A stretch of 64,000 nucleotides of DNA from Verrucosispora sp. WMMD573 (GCF_027497175.1 NZ_CP114901.1:186001-250000), one strand, 5' to 3'. Counted from the stretch's first letter, positions 17,878 to 26,047 are shown. Notes: generated from the sequence alone by a model not told the origin. Translations and numbers: made by a program.

Positions 17878-19257
17878 TCAACTCGCCGACGGATGGTCGA
17901 TCAGCTCACCAAGACCGGTGGCCACCAGCTCGTCCCTGATCACCGCGGCGTCGCCCTCCACCACCAGGGTCAGCGACTCCGGGCGCAGGTGCGTGGCGGC
18001 AGCCGCCGAGACCTGGGCCACCTGGGCACCGAGCAACTCCTCTCGCAGCCGAGCGTGATAGTCGTCCGGCAGGTCGTGCACCACAAGCGTGCTCAGCGCC
18101 CCGGCGATGGCCCGTGGGCTCTGCAACTCGACCGAGAGCTGGCCCGCCCGCCAGGACCGGGCCACCGCCAGCTCGTCCTCGGTCACCCCACCGGCCTGGG
18201 TACGCGCGATCTCCCCGACCGCCTCGACCAGCGCCGGTGCGGTGACGGCGGTCTGCACCCCGGAGCTGACCGCGAACCGGCCGAACCGGCGGGACGAGGC
18301 GAAGTCGCCCCGGATGCCGTACGTGTAACCGCGGACCTCCCGGATGAGGTGGTTCAGCCGGGAGGTGAACGCCCCGCCGAGCACGGTGCCGGCGAGCGCG
18401 ATCGGCACATGGTCCGGGTGCGCCCGGTGCGGTCCGGGATGACCGAGCCGCAGCGTGGACTGCACCGATCCGGGCCGGTCGACGAGGATGATCCGCCGCT
18501 CGGCGCGCACCGGCACGTCGATCGGTGTGCCCCGGTCCACCGGCCCGCCGCCGGTGCCGGTGAACGCCGTGGCGGCGAGGGCGTCCAGGTCGAGCCGGTC
18601 CAGGTCGCCGGCGACGACGAGGGTGCCCGGACGGATGAGCCATTCCGAGTGGAAGACGGTGACGTCCTCCACGTCCAGGCCGGCCACCGAGTCGGGGTCG
18701 CCGTACATCGGGCGGCCCCAGCGGTTACCGGCGCCGTACAGGTCGGCCCGCAACGCCGCGTCGGCCCGCGGTCCCGGATTCGCCCATTCCATCCGCAGTG
18801 CCGTCACCTCGTCGTCGCGGACCCGCCGGACGTCGTCCGGGTCCAGCCTCGGGGTACGCACCGCCTCGGCGAGCAGTTCCACGGCCGCGCCCAGCCGACC
18901 CACCGGCACCTGCACGCTCGCCTGGAAGGTGTCCCAGTCCAGCCCGGTAACCAGTTCGGTGCCGAGCGCCTCGATGGCCAGCGCGTACGCGGTGGCGTCG
19001 CGTTGGGTGGTGCCCTCCTCCAGGGCCTTGGACAGCACCCCGCCGAGTCCCTCGCGGCCCACCGGTTCCCGGCCGGCGCCCGCGTCCAGCAGCAGCATCG
19101 CCACGGCCAGGTTCTGGCCCGGCAGGTGCGCGGCGACGACGTCGCCACCGGCGACAGAGCGGCGGATCACCTGGGGAAAACGGTATGGGCGGGCCGCACC
19201 CGAGCCCGGCCGGTCAGCGATCAGGGTCACTGAGGGCCACGCACTGCTCGCGCTCAC
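17878..19257 (-). CDS. M16-family peptidase, catalytically inactive partner
   Basis: Protein of 459 aa with the M16 fold. The position of the zinc motif reads GGVLSKALEEG, so the HxxEH ligands are absent. The partner-type motif RGYTYGIRG (Arg and Tyr that bind the substrate main chain) is kept. In bacterial heterodimeric M16 peptidases one subunit carries the zinc site and the other carries R/Y; this gene pair fits that arrangement. The GTG at 19257 overlaps the stop of the upstream subunit gene by four bases (GTGA), which should hold synthesis at equal levels. Substrates unknown. Confidence 0.9.
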   Translation of the reverse strand: MSASSAWPSVTLIADRPGSGAARPYRFPQVIRRSVAGGDVVAAHLPGQNLAVAMLLLDAGAGREPVGREGLGGVLSKALEEGTTQRDATAYALAIEALGTELVTGLDWDTFQASVQVPVGRLGAAVELLAEAVRTPRLDPDDVRRVRDDEVTALRMEWANPGPRADAALRADLYGAGNRWGRPMYGDPDSVAGLDVEDVTVFHSEWLIRPGTLVVAGDLDRLDLDALAATAFTGTGGGPVDRGTPIDVPVRAERRIILVDRPGSVQSTLRLGHPGPHRAHPDHVPIALAGTVLGGAFTSRLNHLIREVRGYTYGIRGDFASSRRFGRFAVSSGVQTAVTAPALVEAVGEIARTQAGGVTEDELAVARSWRAGQLSVELQSPRAIAGALSTLVVHDLPDDYHARLREELLGAQVAQVSAAAATHLRPESLTLVVEGDAAVIRDELVATGLGELIDHPSAS

Positions 19258-20546
19258 AGCTTCTCCTCGGGAACGTAGGTCAGGGTTGCCCGGTTGTCGG
19301 CGGCGAGCGTGTCGGCCGCCACCTCGGCGATCTCCTCGGCGGTCACCGCCAGCCAGGCCGGTAGCCGCTCGGCCACCGTGGCCGGGTCGCCGAACTGGGT
19401 GGCGTACCGGCTCAGCGCGTCCGCCCGGCCGTCCACGGTGGACATCTGTCGCCACCAGGCGGTGGTGAGCAGCGCCTTCGCCCGGTCCAGTTCCGCGGCG
19501 GTGACCGGCACCGTGGCCAGCTCGTCGACCACCTCGGCCAGCCCGGCGGCCAACCGCTCACCACTCACGCCCGGACGAGCGGTGGCGGTGGCGATCAGCG
19601 GGGCCGGGGCATGCGCCAGATCCACCCCGTACGCCCCGACCAGGTCGGGCTGGGCGATCCGTTCACCATCGGCGAGCCGCTGGTAGAGCCGACTGCCCCG
19701 ACCGCTGCCGAGCACGGTGGCCAGCACGGTCACCACGTCGTACCCGGGGCTGCCGAACGGGTGGGTGCGGTGCGCGACGTACACCCGGGGTGCCGGCACC
19801 TCGGTGACCACCGTCTCCTCGGCGGGCACTCCGGTGGCCGGCACGACGCGGCCGTCGGGTGCCGGAGGGATCTCCGGCCGGGGCGGGATGCCGCCGAAGT
19901 ACTTCTCGGCCAGGGTGACGACCTCGTCGACGGTGGTGTCACCGACCACGGTGAGCACGGCGTTGTTCGGGGCGTAGAAGGCCCGGTGGAACGCCTGAAA
20001 GGTGGCCAGGTCGGCGGCGTTCAGATCGGCCATCGAGCCGATGGTGGCGTGGTGATACGGGTGACCCGGCGGATAGAGCAGTGGAAGCAGCCGCAGCCAG
20101 GCGTCGCCGTACGGCACGTTCTCGTAGCGCTGCCGCCGCTCGTTCTTGACCACGTCCCGCTGGTTGTCCAGCGTCTCCTGGGTCAGCGCCGGCACCAGCC
20201 CGCCCATCCGGTCGGCCTCCAGCCAGAGCGCCAACTCCAGATGCTCCGCCGGGACCGTCTCGAAGTAGTTGGTGCGGTCCGGGTTGGTGGTGGCGTTGAG
20301 CGAGCCGCCGGCCCCCTGGACCAGCTTCATGTGCTCGGTCTTCGCGACGTGCGTCGAGCCCTCGAACATCAGGTGCTCGAAGAGATGGGCGAAGCCGGTC
20401 TGACCGGCCGGCTCGTGCCGGGAACCCACGTCGTACCAGAGGTTGACCGCGACCGCCGGGGCGGTGCGATCCTCGCTGACCACCACGCGCAGGCCATTGT
20501 CCAGTCGGGTCGTCGAAATCGGCCAGGGGTAACCGCTGTCGGGCAT
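19254..20546 (-). CDS. M16-family zinc metallopeptidase, active subunit
   Basis: Protein of 430 aa, no signal peptide. The inverted zinc motif HxxEH is at residues 54-58 (FAHLFEHLMFEG), and the third ligand is probably Glu136 in NQRDVVKNERR. The rest matches a pitrilysin/processing-peptidase-like subunit (NYFETVPAEHLELALWLEADRM). It is expected to work as a heterodimer with the overlapping downstream gene product, degrading peptides inside the cell. The ATG at 20546 lies 7 bp after the minus-strand sequence TAGCGT and lacks a ribosome site, suggesting leaderless translation. An upstream extension of the frame is not needed. Confidence 0.92.
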   Translation of the reverse strand: MPDSGYPWPISTTRLDNGLRVVVSEDRTAPAVAVNLWYDVGSRHEPAGQTGFAHLFEHLMFEGSTHVAKTEHMKLVQGAGGSLNATTNPDRTNYFETVPAEHLELALWLEADRMGGLVPALTQETLDNQRDVVKNERRQRYENVPYGDAWLRLLPLLYPPGHPYHHATIGSMADLNAADLATFQAFHRAFYAPNNAVLTVVGDTTVDEVVTLAEKYFGGIPPRPEIPPAPDGRVVPATGVPAEETVVTEVPAPRVYVAHRTHPFGSPGYDVVTVLATVLGSGRGSRLYQRLADGERIAQPDLVGAYGVDLAHAPAPLIATATARPGVSGERLAAGLAEVVDELATVPVTAAELDRAKALLTTAWWRQMSTVDGRADALSRYATQFGDPATVAERLPAWLAVTAEEIAEVAADTLAADNRATLTYVPEEKL

Positions 20547-20553
20547 GGCACCG

Positions 20554-20559
20554 ACGCTA
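20554..20559 (-). promoter_or_regulatory. -10 element for leaderless M16 peptidase operon
   Basis: Minus-strand TAGCGT, 7 bp before the ATG at 20546. Confidence 0.5.
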
Positions 20560-20696
20560 TCCGATCTTTCGCCCCGGCAGGCCCCGGGACGCCCCACCGG
20601 CGAGCCGCGCCGACGGGTCGCCGGTGGGGCGACGACCGACGCCCACGGCAGTGCCGGAGACGGCATCGACGGAACGGCCCTGGGTATGCGGAGGGC

Positions 20697-21431
20697 ATGC
20701 CGACGATTCCCTGGCCGCAGCCCGCCGTCATCACCGAACGCGCGGCACGGGCCCTGGCCAGGCTGCGCCGGGGCCGGATCCTGCACCCGGCCGGCCGGTC
20801 CTTCGCCGGTGAGGTGCTGGTCTGGGGTACGTCCGGTCCGCCGACCGGTGTCCGGCTCCTCGACCGGCCCGGGAACTATTCGGCCACCGTCCGCCTATCC
20901 AAGGGAACGCCCACCCCGGACGCCTGGCCCGACGTGCTCGGCCTGGCGGTGCGGATACACCGCCAGGCCGGACGGCCGTTCGATCTGCTGGTCAGCTCCA
21001 GCGCCGCCGCGCCGGTGCTGCGGCACCTGCCACTGCCCCGGCGCCGGTTCACCGGCACGTACAGCTCGGTGATGTCGTACCGGACCGGCCGGCGGCGGCT
21101 CTGGCTGGCCGCGCTGGCCGACCCGGAATCACCCGACCTGGGCAGCGACCTGCCCGGCCTGTCCGCCGCGGTGGCGGCCAACCGGCCCGGGATGGTCCTC
21201 GCCGTCGCCTCCGCCGCCGGACCGTGGCGGCCGTTCGGGCAGGTCACCATCGGCGACCAACTCGGTGCGCGGGAGGACGCCGCGCTGGCCTTCGACCCGG
21301 TGGGCAACGTCCCGGAGGAACTGCGGTTGGCGGGGCCCCTGGCCTGGCTGCGCCAGCACACCTACCGGGGATCCCGCCGAGGGCGTGGCGTCAGCGCTCA
21401 GTCCGGCGGCTCGACGGGGTTGACGGTCTGA
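20697..21431 (+). CDS. Catalase-fold protein of unknown function
   Basis: Protein of 244 aa. The segment NYSATVRLSKGTPTPDAWPDVLGLAVRI matches the Arg-Ser-rich haem-pocket entry region of the catalase superfamily in spacing. The distal His and the proximal Tyr of true catalases cannot be placed with confidence, so catalase activity should not be assumed. Similar actinobacterial proteins are often named phosphodiesterase or hypothetical. No signal peptide. ATG at 20697 follows GGAGGGC closely. It is divergent from the M16 operon with about 150 bp between, and its 3' end overlaps a convergent small gene by 34 bp. Confidence 0.65.
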   Translation: MPTIPWPQPAVITERAARALARLRRGRILHPAGRSFAGEVLVWGTSGPPTGVRLLDRPGNYSATVRLSKGTPTPDAWPDVLGLAVRIHRQAGRPFDLLVSSSAAAPVLRHLPLPRRRFTGTYSSVMSYRTGRRRLWLAALADPESPDLGSDLPGLSAAVAANRPGMVLAVASAAGPWRPFGQVTIGDQLGAREDAALAFDPVGNVPEELRLAGPLAWLRQHTYRGSRRGRGVSAQSGGSTGLTV

Positions 21432-21613
21432 TCCGACGTACGCCGTTCCAGCACCGTGTCGGGAGCGGCGTTCTGGTCGGCCTCTCGGGCGTCGGACTCG
21501 GCCAGGATCGCGTCGGCCTGGGCATGCGCGTCGTCGCTGCCGGCCGCTGCCTCCTCCGGTAGCAGGTGGGCGCGGGATTCCACCCGCTCCTGGTCGCTTC
21601 GCTCGTCACTCAT
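21398..21613 (-). CDS. Small acidic hydrophilic protein, unknown
   Basis: Protein of 71 aa, very rich in Asp, Glu, Ala and Arg, no Cys or aromatic core, probably disordered or helical (MSDERSDQERVESRAHLLPEE...). No family recognised. ATG at 21613 has GAGGAG five bases upstream. Its 3' end overlaps that of the catalase-fold gene by 34 bp. Small proteins of this look are common next to house-keeping genes in Micromonosporaceae. Confidence 0.55.
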   Translation of the reverse strand: MSDERSDQERVESRAHLLPEEAAAGSDDAHAQADAILAESDAREADQNAAPDTVLERRTSDQTVNPVEPPD

Positions 21614-21711
21614 GCCGCTCCTCATACCCCGCCGCCGTCGCCCGCACTCGGGTCGGGCAGGGCCCCCTTCTCCACGGCCGGGGGGCCCTGCCGATCACCG
21701 TGCAGCTCGGC

Positions 21712-22863
21712 TCAGCGGAACGGGCCACGCACCTCGTAGGTGATGCCGCCGGACGAGGAGCCGGAGGTGCCGCGCTGCGACGAGAAGTAGAGCCGAGTGC
21801 CGTCCGGCGAGAAGGCCGGCCCACAGATCTCCGAGGACGACTGCCCGGTGATCCGCAGGAATGGTGCGACCACCCCGGCGGGAGTGATGATGTTGATCTC
21901 CATGTTGCCGCCGTCCTCGGCCACGTAGAGGTCGCCCGAGCCGGCACCAGTGATGTTGTCCACCCCGGTCAGCGGTGCGGTGCCGGAGACCAGGGAGTCG
22001 TCGTACGCCAGGTCGATGCGCTGGTTGACCGCGTCGTACGCCCAGACCCGGTTGTCGCCCTTGGTGGTGAACCAACAGGTGCCGTCGTCGTACCAGCAGC
22101 CCTCGCCCCCGTTGAACCGCTTGGCACCGGAGACCTGGCTGCGGGTCACCGTCGGCGACCCGTCCGGGTCCGGCACCCGCGCCCAGGTCACCGGGCCGCT
22201 GGTGGCGGTCCCGGCGACCAGCACCTCCAGGGTGCCGGCGGAGAGGTTGCCCCAACTGTTCGGCCGGAAGCGGTAGAAGCAGCCGTTGCTCTCGTCCTCG
22301 GTCAGGTAGATCACCCGACGATCCGGGTCGCAGGCGGCGGCCTCGTGCTTGAACCGCCCCATCGCCGCCCGCTGCACCGCGGCGGTGCCGCCCTGCGGGT
22401 ACGTCTCGTAGATGTACCCGCGACTGACCTCCTCACAGGAGAGCCAGGTGCCCCACGGGGTGGCGCCGCCAGCACAGTTCTGGTTGGTGTTGGAGAGGAT
22501 CCGGTACGCCGAGGCGATGCTGCCGTCGGCGTTGAAGCGCACCGCCGAGGCGCCACCACCCGGGGTGATCTCCGAGTTCGAGACGTAGATCCAGCCGGAG
22601 CCGGCGACGAAGCAGGCACCGCCGTCGGGGGCGTCGTGCCAGGCGTACGACGTCCCGGAGACGGTCTGGCGGGACCGGGCGATGACCCGGCTGGTGAATC
22701 CGGTGGGCAGCTGGATGCCGTTGCTGTCGGCGCTTCGGAGCGAGCCGTAGGGGCTGGCGCCGGGTTGAGCGGGTGCGGCTACCGCGGCGCCCGCCCACAG
22801 GCTGCCGGAGAAGGCGGCGGCGCCACCGGCGACGGTGGCGCGCAGGACGGTACGACGATCCAT
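21712..22863 (-). CDS. Secreted PhoX/DUF839-type alkaline phosphatase-like propeller
   Basis: Protein of 383 aa. A Tat-like signal (MDRRTVLRATVAGGAAAFSG) precedes a DUF839/PhoX-type beta-propeller: WHDAPDGGACF, WIYVSNSE, TPWGTWLSCEE, FKHEAAACDP, VYLTEDE, FNGGEGCWYDDGTCWFTTKGD. The WLSCEE, KHE and LTEDE motifs carry the acidic residues that in PhoX bind Fe and Ca. It is much shorter than classical PhoX (~600 aa), so phosphatase activity is likely but unproven. ATG at 22863 has GGAGG six bases upstream. Confidence 0.8.
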   Translation of the reverse strand: MDRRTVLRATVAGGAAAFSGSLWAGAAVAAPAQPGASPYGSLRSADSNGIQLPTGFTSRVIARSRQTVSGTSYAWHDAPDGGACFVAGSGWIYVSNSEITPGGGASAVRFNADGSIASAYRILSNTNQNCAGGATPWGTWLSCEEVSRGYIYETYPQGGTAAVQRAAMGRFKHEAAACDPDRRVIYLTEDESNGCFYRFRPNSWGNLSAGTLEVLVAGTATSGPVTWARVPDPDGSPTVTRSQVSGAKRFNGGEGCWYDDGTCWFTTKGDNRVWAYDAVNQRIDLAYDDSLVSGTAPLTGVDNITGAGSGDLYVAEDGGNMEINIITPAGVVAPFLRITGQSSSEICGPAFSPDGTRLYFSSQRGTSGSSSGGITYEVRGPFR

Positions 22864-22959
22864 GGATGACCTCCGGATGATCCGCGTCTGGTGGCGCTGG
22901 AGTTACCGGGAGTTTCATGGGTGCCGATGAACGCAAGGCGAGGCTTTGTCGACGAGGGG

Positions 22960-22988
22960 ATGAGCGCTCGGGCGCGGTCGGGTACGCT
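22960..22988 (+). promoter_or_regulatory. Promoter of the DAHP synthase leader
   Basis: ATGAGC at 22960-22965 (TGA matches a -35) and TACGCT at 22983-22988 (TANNNT -10), 17 bp apart. The -10 ends 7 bp before the GTG of the leader peptide at 22996. Confidence 0.5.
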
Positions 22989-22995
22989 TACCGCC

Positions 22996-23055
22996 GTGAC
23001 GCGCTCGTATCGATGGTTTAGCCAGCCGGCTCGCAGGCCGGTGACCTCACCATGA
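22996..23055 (+). CDS. Aromatic leader peptide (attenuator) of DAHP synthase gene
   Basis: A 19-codon frame starting with GTG reads MTRSYRWFSQPARRPVTSP and stops at TGA (23053-23055). Tyr, Trp and Phe, the three aromatic amino acids made from chorismate, lie within codons 5-8. A -10 placed 7 bp upstream predicts leaderless translation. The following RNA can form exclusive stems. This is the layout of ribosome-mediated attenuation. A leader before aroF has been described in Corynebacterium glutamicum, to my memory; this sequence differs from what I recall. Confidence 0.65.
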   Translation: MTRSYRWFSQPARRPVTSP

Positions 23056-23151
23056 TCTGACGTCACCGTTGTCGAGCCGGCCGGGCAGGAGCTTTCGTTC
23101 CTGCCCTTTCGCGTACGAGCAGCCGGCTCGACCCGGGCACCGGCCCCGGGT
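23023..23151 (+). promoter_or_regulatory. Attenuator RNA: competing hairpins before DAHP synthase
   Basis: Segment A, CAGCCGGCTCG (23023-23033, inside the leader just after the Tyr-Trp-Phe codons), can pair over 9 bp with segment B, GTCGAGCCGGC (23071-23081). B also pairs over 11 bp with segment D, GCCGGCTCGAC (23122-23132). A and D are near copies, so A:B and B:D exclude each other. Between B and D sits a terminator-like hairpin, GGGCAGGA/TCCTGCCC (23083-23106), followed by TTTC. A further hairpin ACCCGGG/CCCGGGT spans 23131-23151, just before the ribosome site. Which state is terminated cannot be decided by eye. Confidence 0.6.
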
Positions 23152-23175
23152 GCGGTCGGCGAAAGGATGCCCACC

Positions 23176-24267
23176 GTGACGACCCCGGAGAACCACCGGG
23201 TCATCGACCAGCGGATCGACCGTGTCGTACCGCTGACCACCCCGGCCCTGCTGCTGCACGAGCTGCCCCTGGACGACGGGCTCACGGCGGCGGTACTGGC
23301 CGGCCGCCGGGCGGTCGGCCAGGTGCTCGACCGTACCGACGACCGACTGCTGGTGGTGGTCGGGCCGTGCTCGGTCCACGACCCCGCCGCCGCTCTCGAC
23401 TACGCGCACCGGCTTCGGGCGGCGGCCGAGCGGGTCGACGAGGACCTGCTGGTCGTGATGCGGGTCTACTTCGAGAAGCCGCGTTCCACGGTCGGCTGGA
23501 AGGGCCTGATCAACGATCCGGGCCTGGACGGTTCCGGGGACGTCAACACCGGCCTGCGCCGGGCCCGGGCGTTGCTGCTCGACGTGCTGCGTCTCGGCCT
23601 GCCGGTGGGTTGCGAGTTCCTCGACCCGATCACCCCGCAGTACATCGCGGACACCGTCGCGTGGGGAGCCATCGGGGCGCGCACCGTGGAGAGCCAGGTG
23701 CACCGCCAGCTCGCCTCCGGACTGTCCATGCCGATCGGCATGAAGAACCGTCCGGACGGCAGCATCGGCACCGCGGTCGACGCGATCCGGGCCGCCGGCG
23801 TGCCGCACGTCTTTCCCGGCATCGACGTGTCCGGCACCCCGGCGATCATGCACACCCGGGGCAACGCGGACGGACATCTGGTACTGCGGGGCGGCGGCGG
23901 CCGGCCGAACTACGACGCCGCATCGGTGGCCGGCGCGCTGGACCTGCTGCGCGCCGCCGGGCTGCCGGAACGGCTGGTGGTGGACGCCAGCCACGCCAAC
24001 AGCGGCAAGGACCACCGCAACCAGCCCGTGGTGGCCGCCGACGTGGCCGCGCAGATCTCCGCCGGTCAGCGGGGCATCGTGGGGATCATGCTGGAGAGCT
24101 TCCTGGTACCGGGTCGACAGGACCTCGACCCCACTCGCGAACTCACCTACGGCCAGTCGGTCACCGACGCCTGCATCGGCTGGGACACCACCGACGAGGT
24201 GCTCGCCGAACTGGCCGCCGCCGTCCGCGCCCGCCGAGCCACCAACACCCTCCCCACCCCCGCCTAA
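23176..24267 (+). CDS. aroF: 3-deoxy-7-phosphoheptulonate (DAHP) synthase, class I
   Basis: Protein of 363 aa, class I (AroFGH-like), which joins erythrose 4-phosphate and phosphoenolpyruvate in the first step of the shikimate pathway. Key segments: VVVGPCSVHDP (PEP site), MRVYFEKPRSTVGWKG, GAIGARTVESQVHRQLASGLSMPIGMKNRPDG, VDASHANSGKDH (metal His) and GIMLESFL. The GTG at 23176 is preferred to the ATG at 23167 because the ribosome site GAAAGGA lies 8 nt before the GTG and would touch the ATG. Expression is probably governed by the leader peptide at 22996. Most actinomycetes use a class II enzyme as the main DAHP synthase, so this may be an additional one. Confidence 0.92.
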   Translation: MTTPENHRVIDQRIDRVVPLTTPALLLHELPLDDGLTAAVLAGRRAVGQVLDRTDDRLLVVVGPCSVHDPAAALDYAHRLRAAAERVDEDLLVVMRVYFEKPRSTVGWKGLINDPGLDGSGDVNTGLRRARALLLDVLRLGLPVGCEFLDPITPQYIADTVAWGAIGARTVESQVHRQLASGLSMPIGMKNRPDGSIGTAVDAIRAAGVPHVFPGIDVSGTPAIMHTRGNADGHLVLRGGGGRPNYDAASVAGALDLLRAAGLPERLVVDASHANSGKDHRNQPVVAADVAAQISAGQRGIVGIMLESFLVPGRQDLDPTRELTYGQSVTDACIGWDTTDEVLAELAAAVRARRATNTLPTPA

Positions 24268-24286
24268 CCCCCACCCCCACCCGGAG

Positions 24287-24355
24287 CCGCGTTGATCATG
24301 AGGTTAGCGGCAGTTTTCGATCTCCACGGTGCCGTCAACTTCATGATCAACGCGG
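24287..24355. repeat. Inverted repeat with 15-bp perfect arms
   Basis: Arms 24287-24301 (CCGCGTTGATCATGA) and 24341-24355 are exact reverse complements around a 39-nt loop. It lies 20 bp past the aroF stop. The loop has further T-rich sequence unlike the surroundings. It may be a dispersed palindromic element of this genus, or a terminator of aroF. Confidence 0.7.
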
Positions 24356-24411
24356 GGTAGGCGGGTAGGGGGTGGGTGTTTTGGTGGGGTGGGGGTGGGT
24401 AGGTCACGGGG

Positions 24412-24777
24412 GTGAGTGACGACGTTCCCGTGACCGAGGCCACGGCACCTACGACGCAGGCTCGGCTACCCGACGCCATCCTGGCCGACGTGCCCGTGGT
24501 CGACACCGCAGCCCTCGATCCGCCCACCACCGACCTGCCCGGCACGGCTGCCGCAGTCGGGGACGAGGTGGAGACCGAGGAGGTGGACACCCGTCCGCTC
24601 GACGAACTGCTCGACGATCTCTACCACGGTCAGGAGCGGATCAGTCAGGTGGACATCTACCGCCGCGCGGTCGCCGCGGAGTTGCCGGCACAGCTGCTGT
24701 CCCGGCTCAACGCGCTGCCACAGGGTGAGTACGCGGTCGACGAGGTGACCGACCTGCTGGGTGGCTCGGCGGGATGA
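24412..24777 (+). CDS. Protein of unknown function, acidic N-terminus
   Basis: Protein of 121 aa. Residues 1-60 are low-complexity, acidic and Thr/Ala-rich; residues 60-121 form a compact helical region (TRPLDELLDDLYHGQERISQVDIYRRAVAAELPAQLLSRLNALPQGEY). No family recognised. The GTG at 24412 has no clear ribosome site, but TAGGTC lies 6 bp upstream and could serve as a -10 for leaderless translation. The small gene that follows starts 35 bp after its stop. Confidence 0.6.
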   Translation: MSDDVPVTEATAPTTQARLPDAILADVPVVDTAALDPPTTDLPGTAAAVGDEVETEEVDTRPLDELLDDLYHGQERISQVDIYRRAVAAELPAQLLSRLNALPQGEYAVDEVTDLLGGSAG

Positions 24778-24811
24778 TCAGCCGGCCCGAACCGGCACCG
24801 AGGAGGAACAC

Positions 24812-25009
24812 ATGACGCAGCGCGAGGAAGATCAGCACCCCCATCCGCCCGCGCTCGGCCAGCCGCCGGAGGGCACGGACACCCTGCCGGAGCCCGACTT
24901 CGCCAACGAGCACGACCGCACCGCCGTCGACCGGGACATCGTCACCGGTGCCGACGAGGACGAGCGGGAGCCGGAGTCGCCGCGTGGCTGGTCGGGGATG
25001 CAGCGCTGA
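24812..25009 (+). CDS. Small hydrophilic protein, unknown
   Basis: Protein of 65 aa, rich in Asp, Glu, Pro and His, likely disordered. No family recognised. The ATG at 24812 has a strong AGGAGG six bases upstream, which makes it a convincing gene despite its size. Probably co-transcribed with the preceding gene. Confidence 0.6.
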   Translation: MTQREEDQHPHPPALGQPPEGTDTLPEPDFANEHDRTAVDRDIVTGADEDEREPESPRGWSGMQR

Positions 25010-25081
25010 ACCCGGCTGAGCTCGTGAGGCCCAGGACACTCAGCTGACCGTGCCGTCGGCGACGCGCCCGGACAACTGTGT

Positions 25082-25120
25082 ACGACGAGGCCGGCCCGAA
25101 TCGCGGGCCGGCCTCGTCGT
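25082..25120. terminator. Bidirectional terminator between convergent genes
   Basis: A perfect 17-bp inverted repeat (arm begins ACGACGAGGCCGG; loop AATCG) lies between the plus-strand gene ending at 25009 and the minus-strand gene ending at 25129. Confidence 0.8.
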
Positions 25121-25128
25121 TCGTACCG

Positions 25129-25662
25129 TCAATCCTCGGGGTGACCGCCCTCGGCCGCCTGCTGGGCCACCGCGTAGCCCATCTGGAGGAAGTCGGACGC
25201 GGCCACCGCGGTCAGCGCCGTGGCGACGAGCCGGGTCAGTCGCGGCGCGAGCACCAGCCCGCCGGTGAGTCCGGTGGCCACCCAGACGGCCAGGCAGAAC
25301 GGGCAGCTGAGCAGCTCACCGATGGCATGGCGGGTGGAGCTGCCCGAATCGCGTACCTGTTCCATCACCTCGCCGCTGCCGATCGGCCGGTCGTAACGGG
25401 TGAAGGGGGCCCGCAACGGGCTGGTCACCGCATCCTTGGACAGCAGTCGGCTGAGCTTGTGGGTGGCGATGGCGAGCAGCACCACGTCCGACGTGGCGGG
25501 TCGCTCGGGCACGCTCCGCCCGGTCACCTTCACCAGACCGGCGATCGCGCCGGTCACTCCGGCGTAGGTGCCCATCGCCGCCAGGTAGCCGCCGAGCGGG
25601 CGGTGCTCGTGGGGCGCGTACGCCTGGCGCAACCGCGCCACCTTCTGCTTCAATTCGCTCAC
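25129..25662 (-). CDS. DUF1360 membrane protein
   Basis: Protein of 177 aa with about three hydrophobic segments. DUF1360 features: an ATHKLSRLLSKDAVTSPLRAPFTRY segment and the Cys pair in LLSCPFCLAVWVA. Function unknown; the family occurs in Gram-positive bacteria, including spore-related proteins in Bacillus. GTG at 25662 has GGAGG four or five bases upstream; an upstream in-frame extension overlaps the SRPBCC gene on the same strand and is not used. Confidence 0.82.
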   Translation of the reverse strand: MSELKQKVARLRQAYAPHEHRPLGGYLAAMGTYAGVTGAIAGLVKVTGRSVPERPATSDVVLLAIATHKLSRLLSKDAVTSPLRAPFTRYDRPIGSGEVMEQVRDSGSSTRHAIGELLSCPFCLAVWVATGLTGGLVLAPRLTRLVATALTAVAASDFLQMGYAVAQQAAEGGHPED

Positions 25663-25723
25663 CCGGCCTCCGTTTCGGGTCACGCTACGATTCGCCGCAG
25701 TCCCGGCGGCGGGTCCGATCGAG

Positions 25724-26047
25724 TCAGCCGGCCTGCAGGTTGTCGGCCACCTCGCGGGCAAGGCTGTCCAGCGCCTCGTCGGCGAGCCGGCTGACGTCCT
25801 CGCCGCCCCCGCCCAGTTCCAGCCGGAGTCGGGAACCCCCTGCGTCGACCGGCTCCACCCGCAGCTCGGCCGACCAGTCGGCGCTACGGGCCGTCCAGCG
25901 GGCCAGCAGCTGTCCGGCGTCGCCCTCCCGAGCCGGTTCATTGGCCAGCAAGGGTTCCGGCAGCCACGAGGAGATTCGGTCGGGATCGGTGGCCGTGTTG
26001 AAGACGACCTCCGGGGGCGCGGACACCCCCCGCTCCGCGTACGCCAT
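25724..26047 (-). CDS. SRPBCC (START-like) family protein
   Basis: Protein of 107 aa, small helix-grip fold: AERGVSAPPEVVFNTATDPDRISSWLPEPL at the N-terminus, the standard opening of polyketide-cyclase/START-like domains, then alternating strands (LLARWTARSADWSAELRVEPVDAGGSRLRLEL) and a C-terminal helix. It binds small hydrophobic molecules in relatives; ligand unknown. Shorter than usual (about 140 aa), as though one strand pair is missing. The ATG at 26047 shares one base with the upstream stop codon (TGATG), so the two are coupled. Confidence 0.78.
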   Translation of the reverse strand: MAYAERGVSAPPEVVFNTATDPDRISSWLPEPLLANEPAREGDAGQLLARWTARSADWSAELRVEPVDAGGSRLRLELGGGGEDVSRLADEALDSLAREVADNLQAG

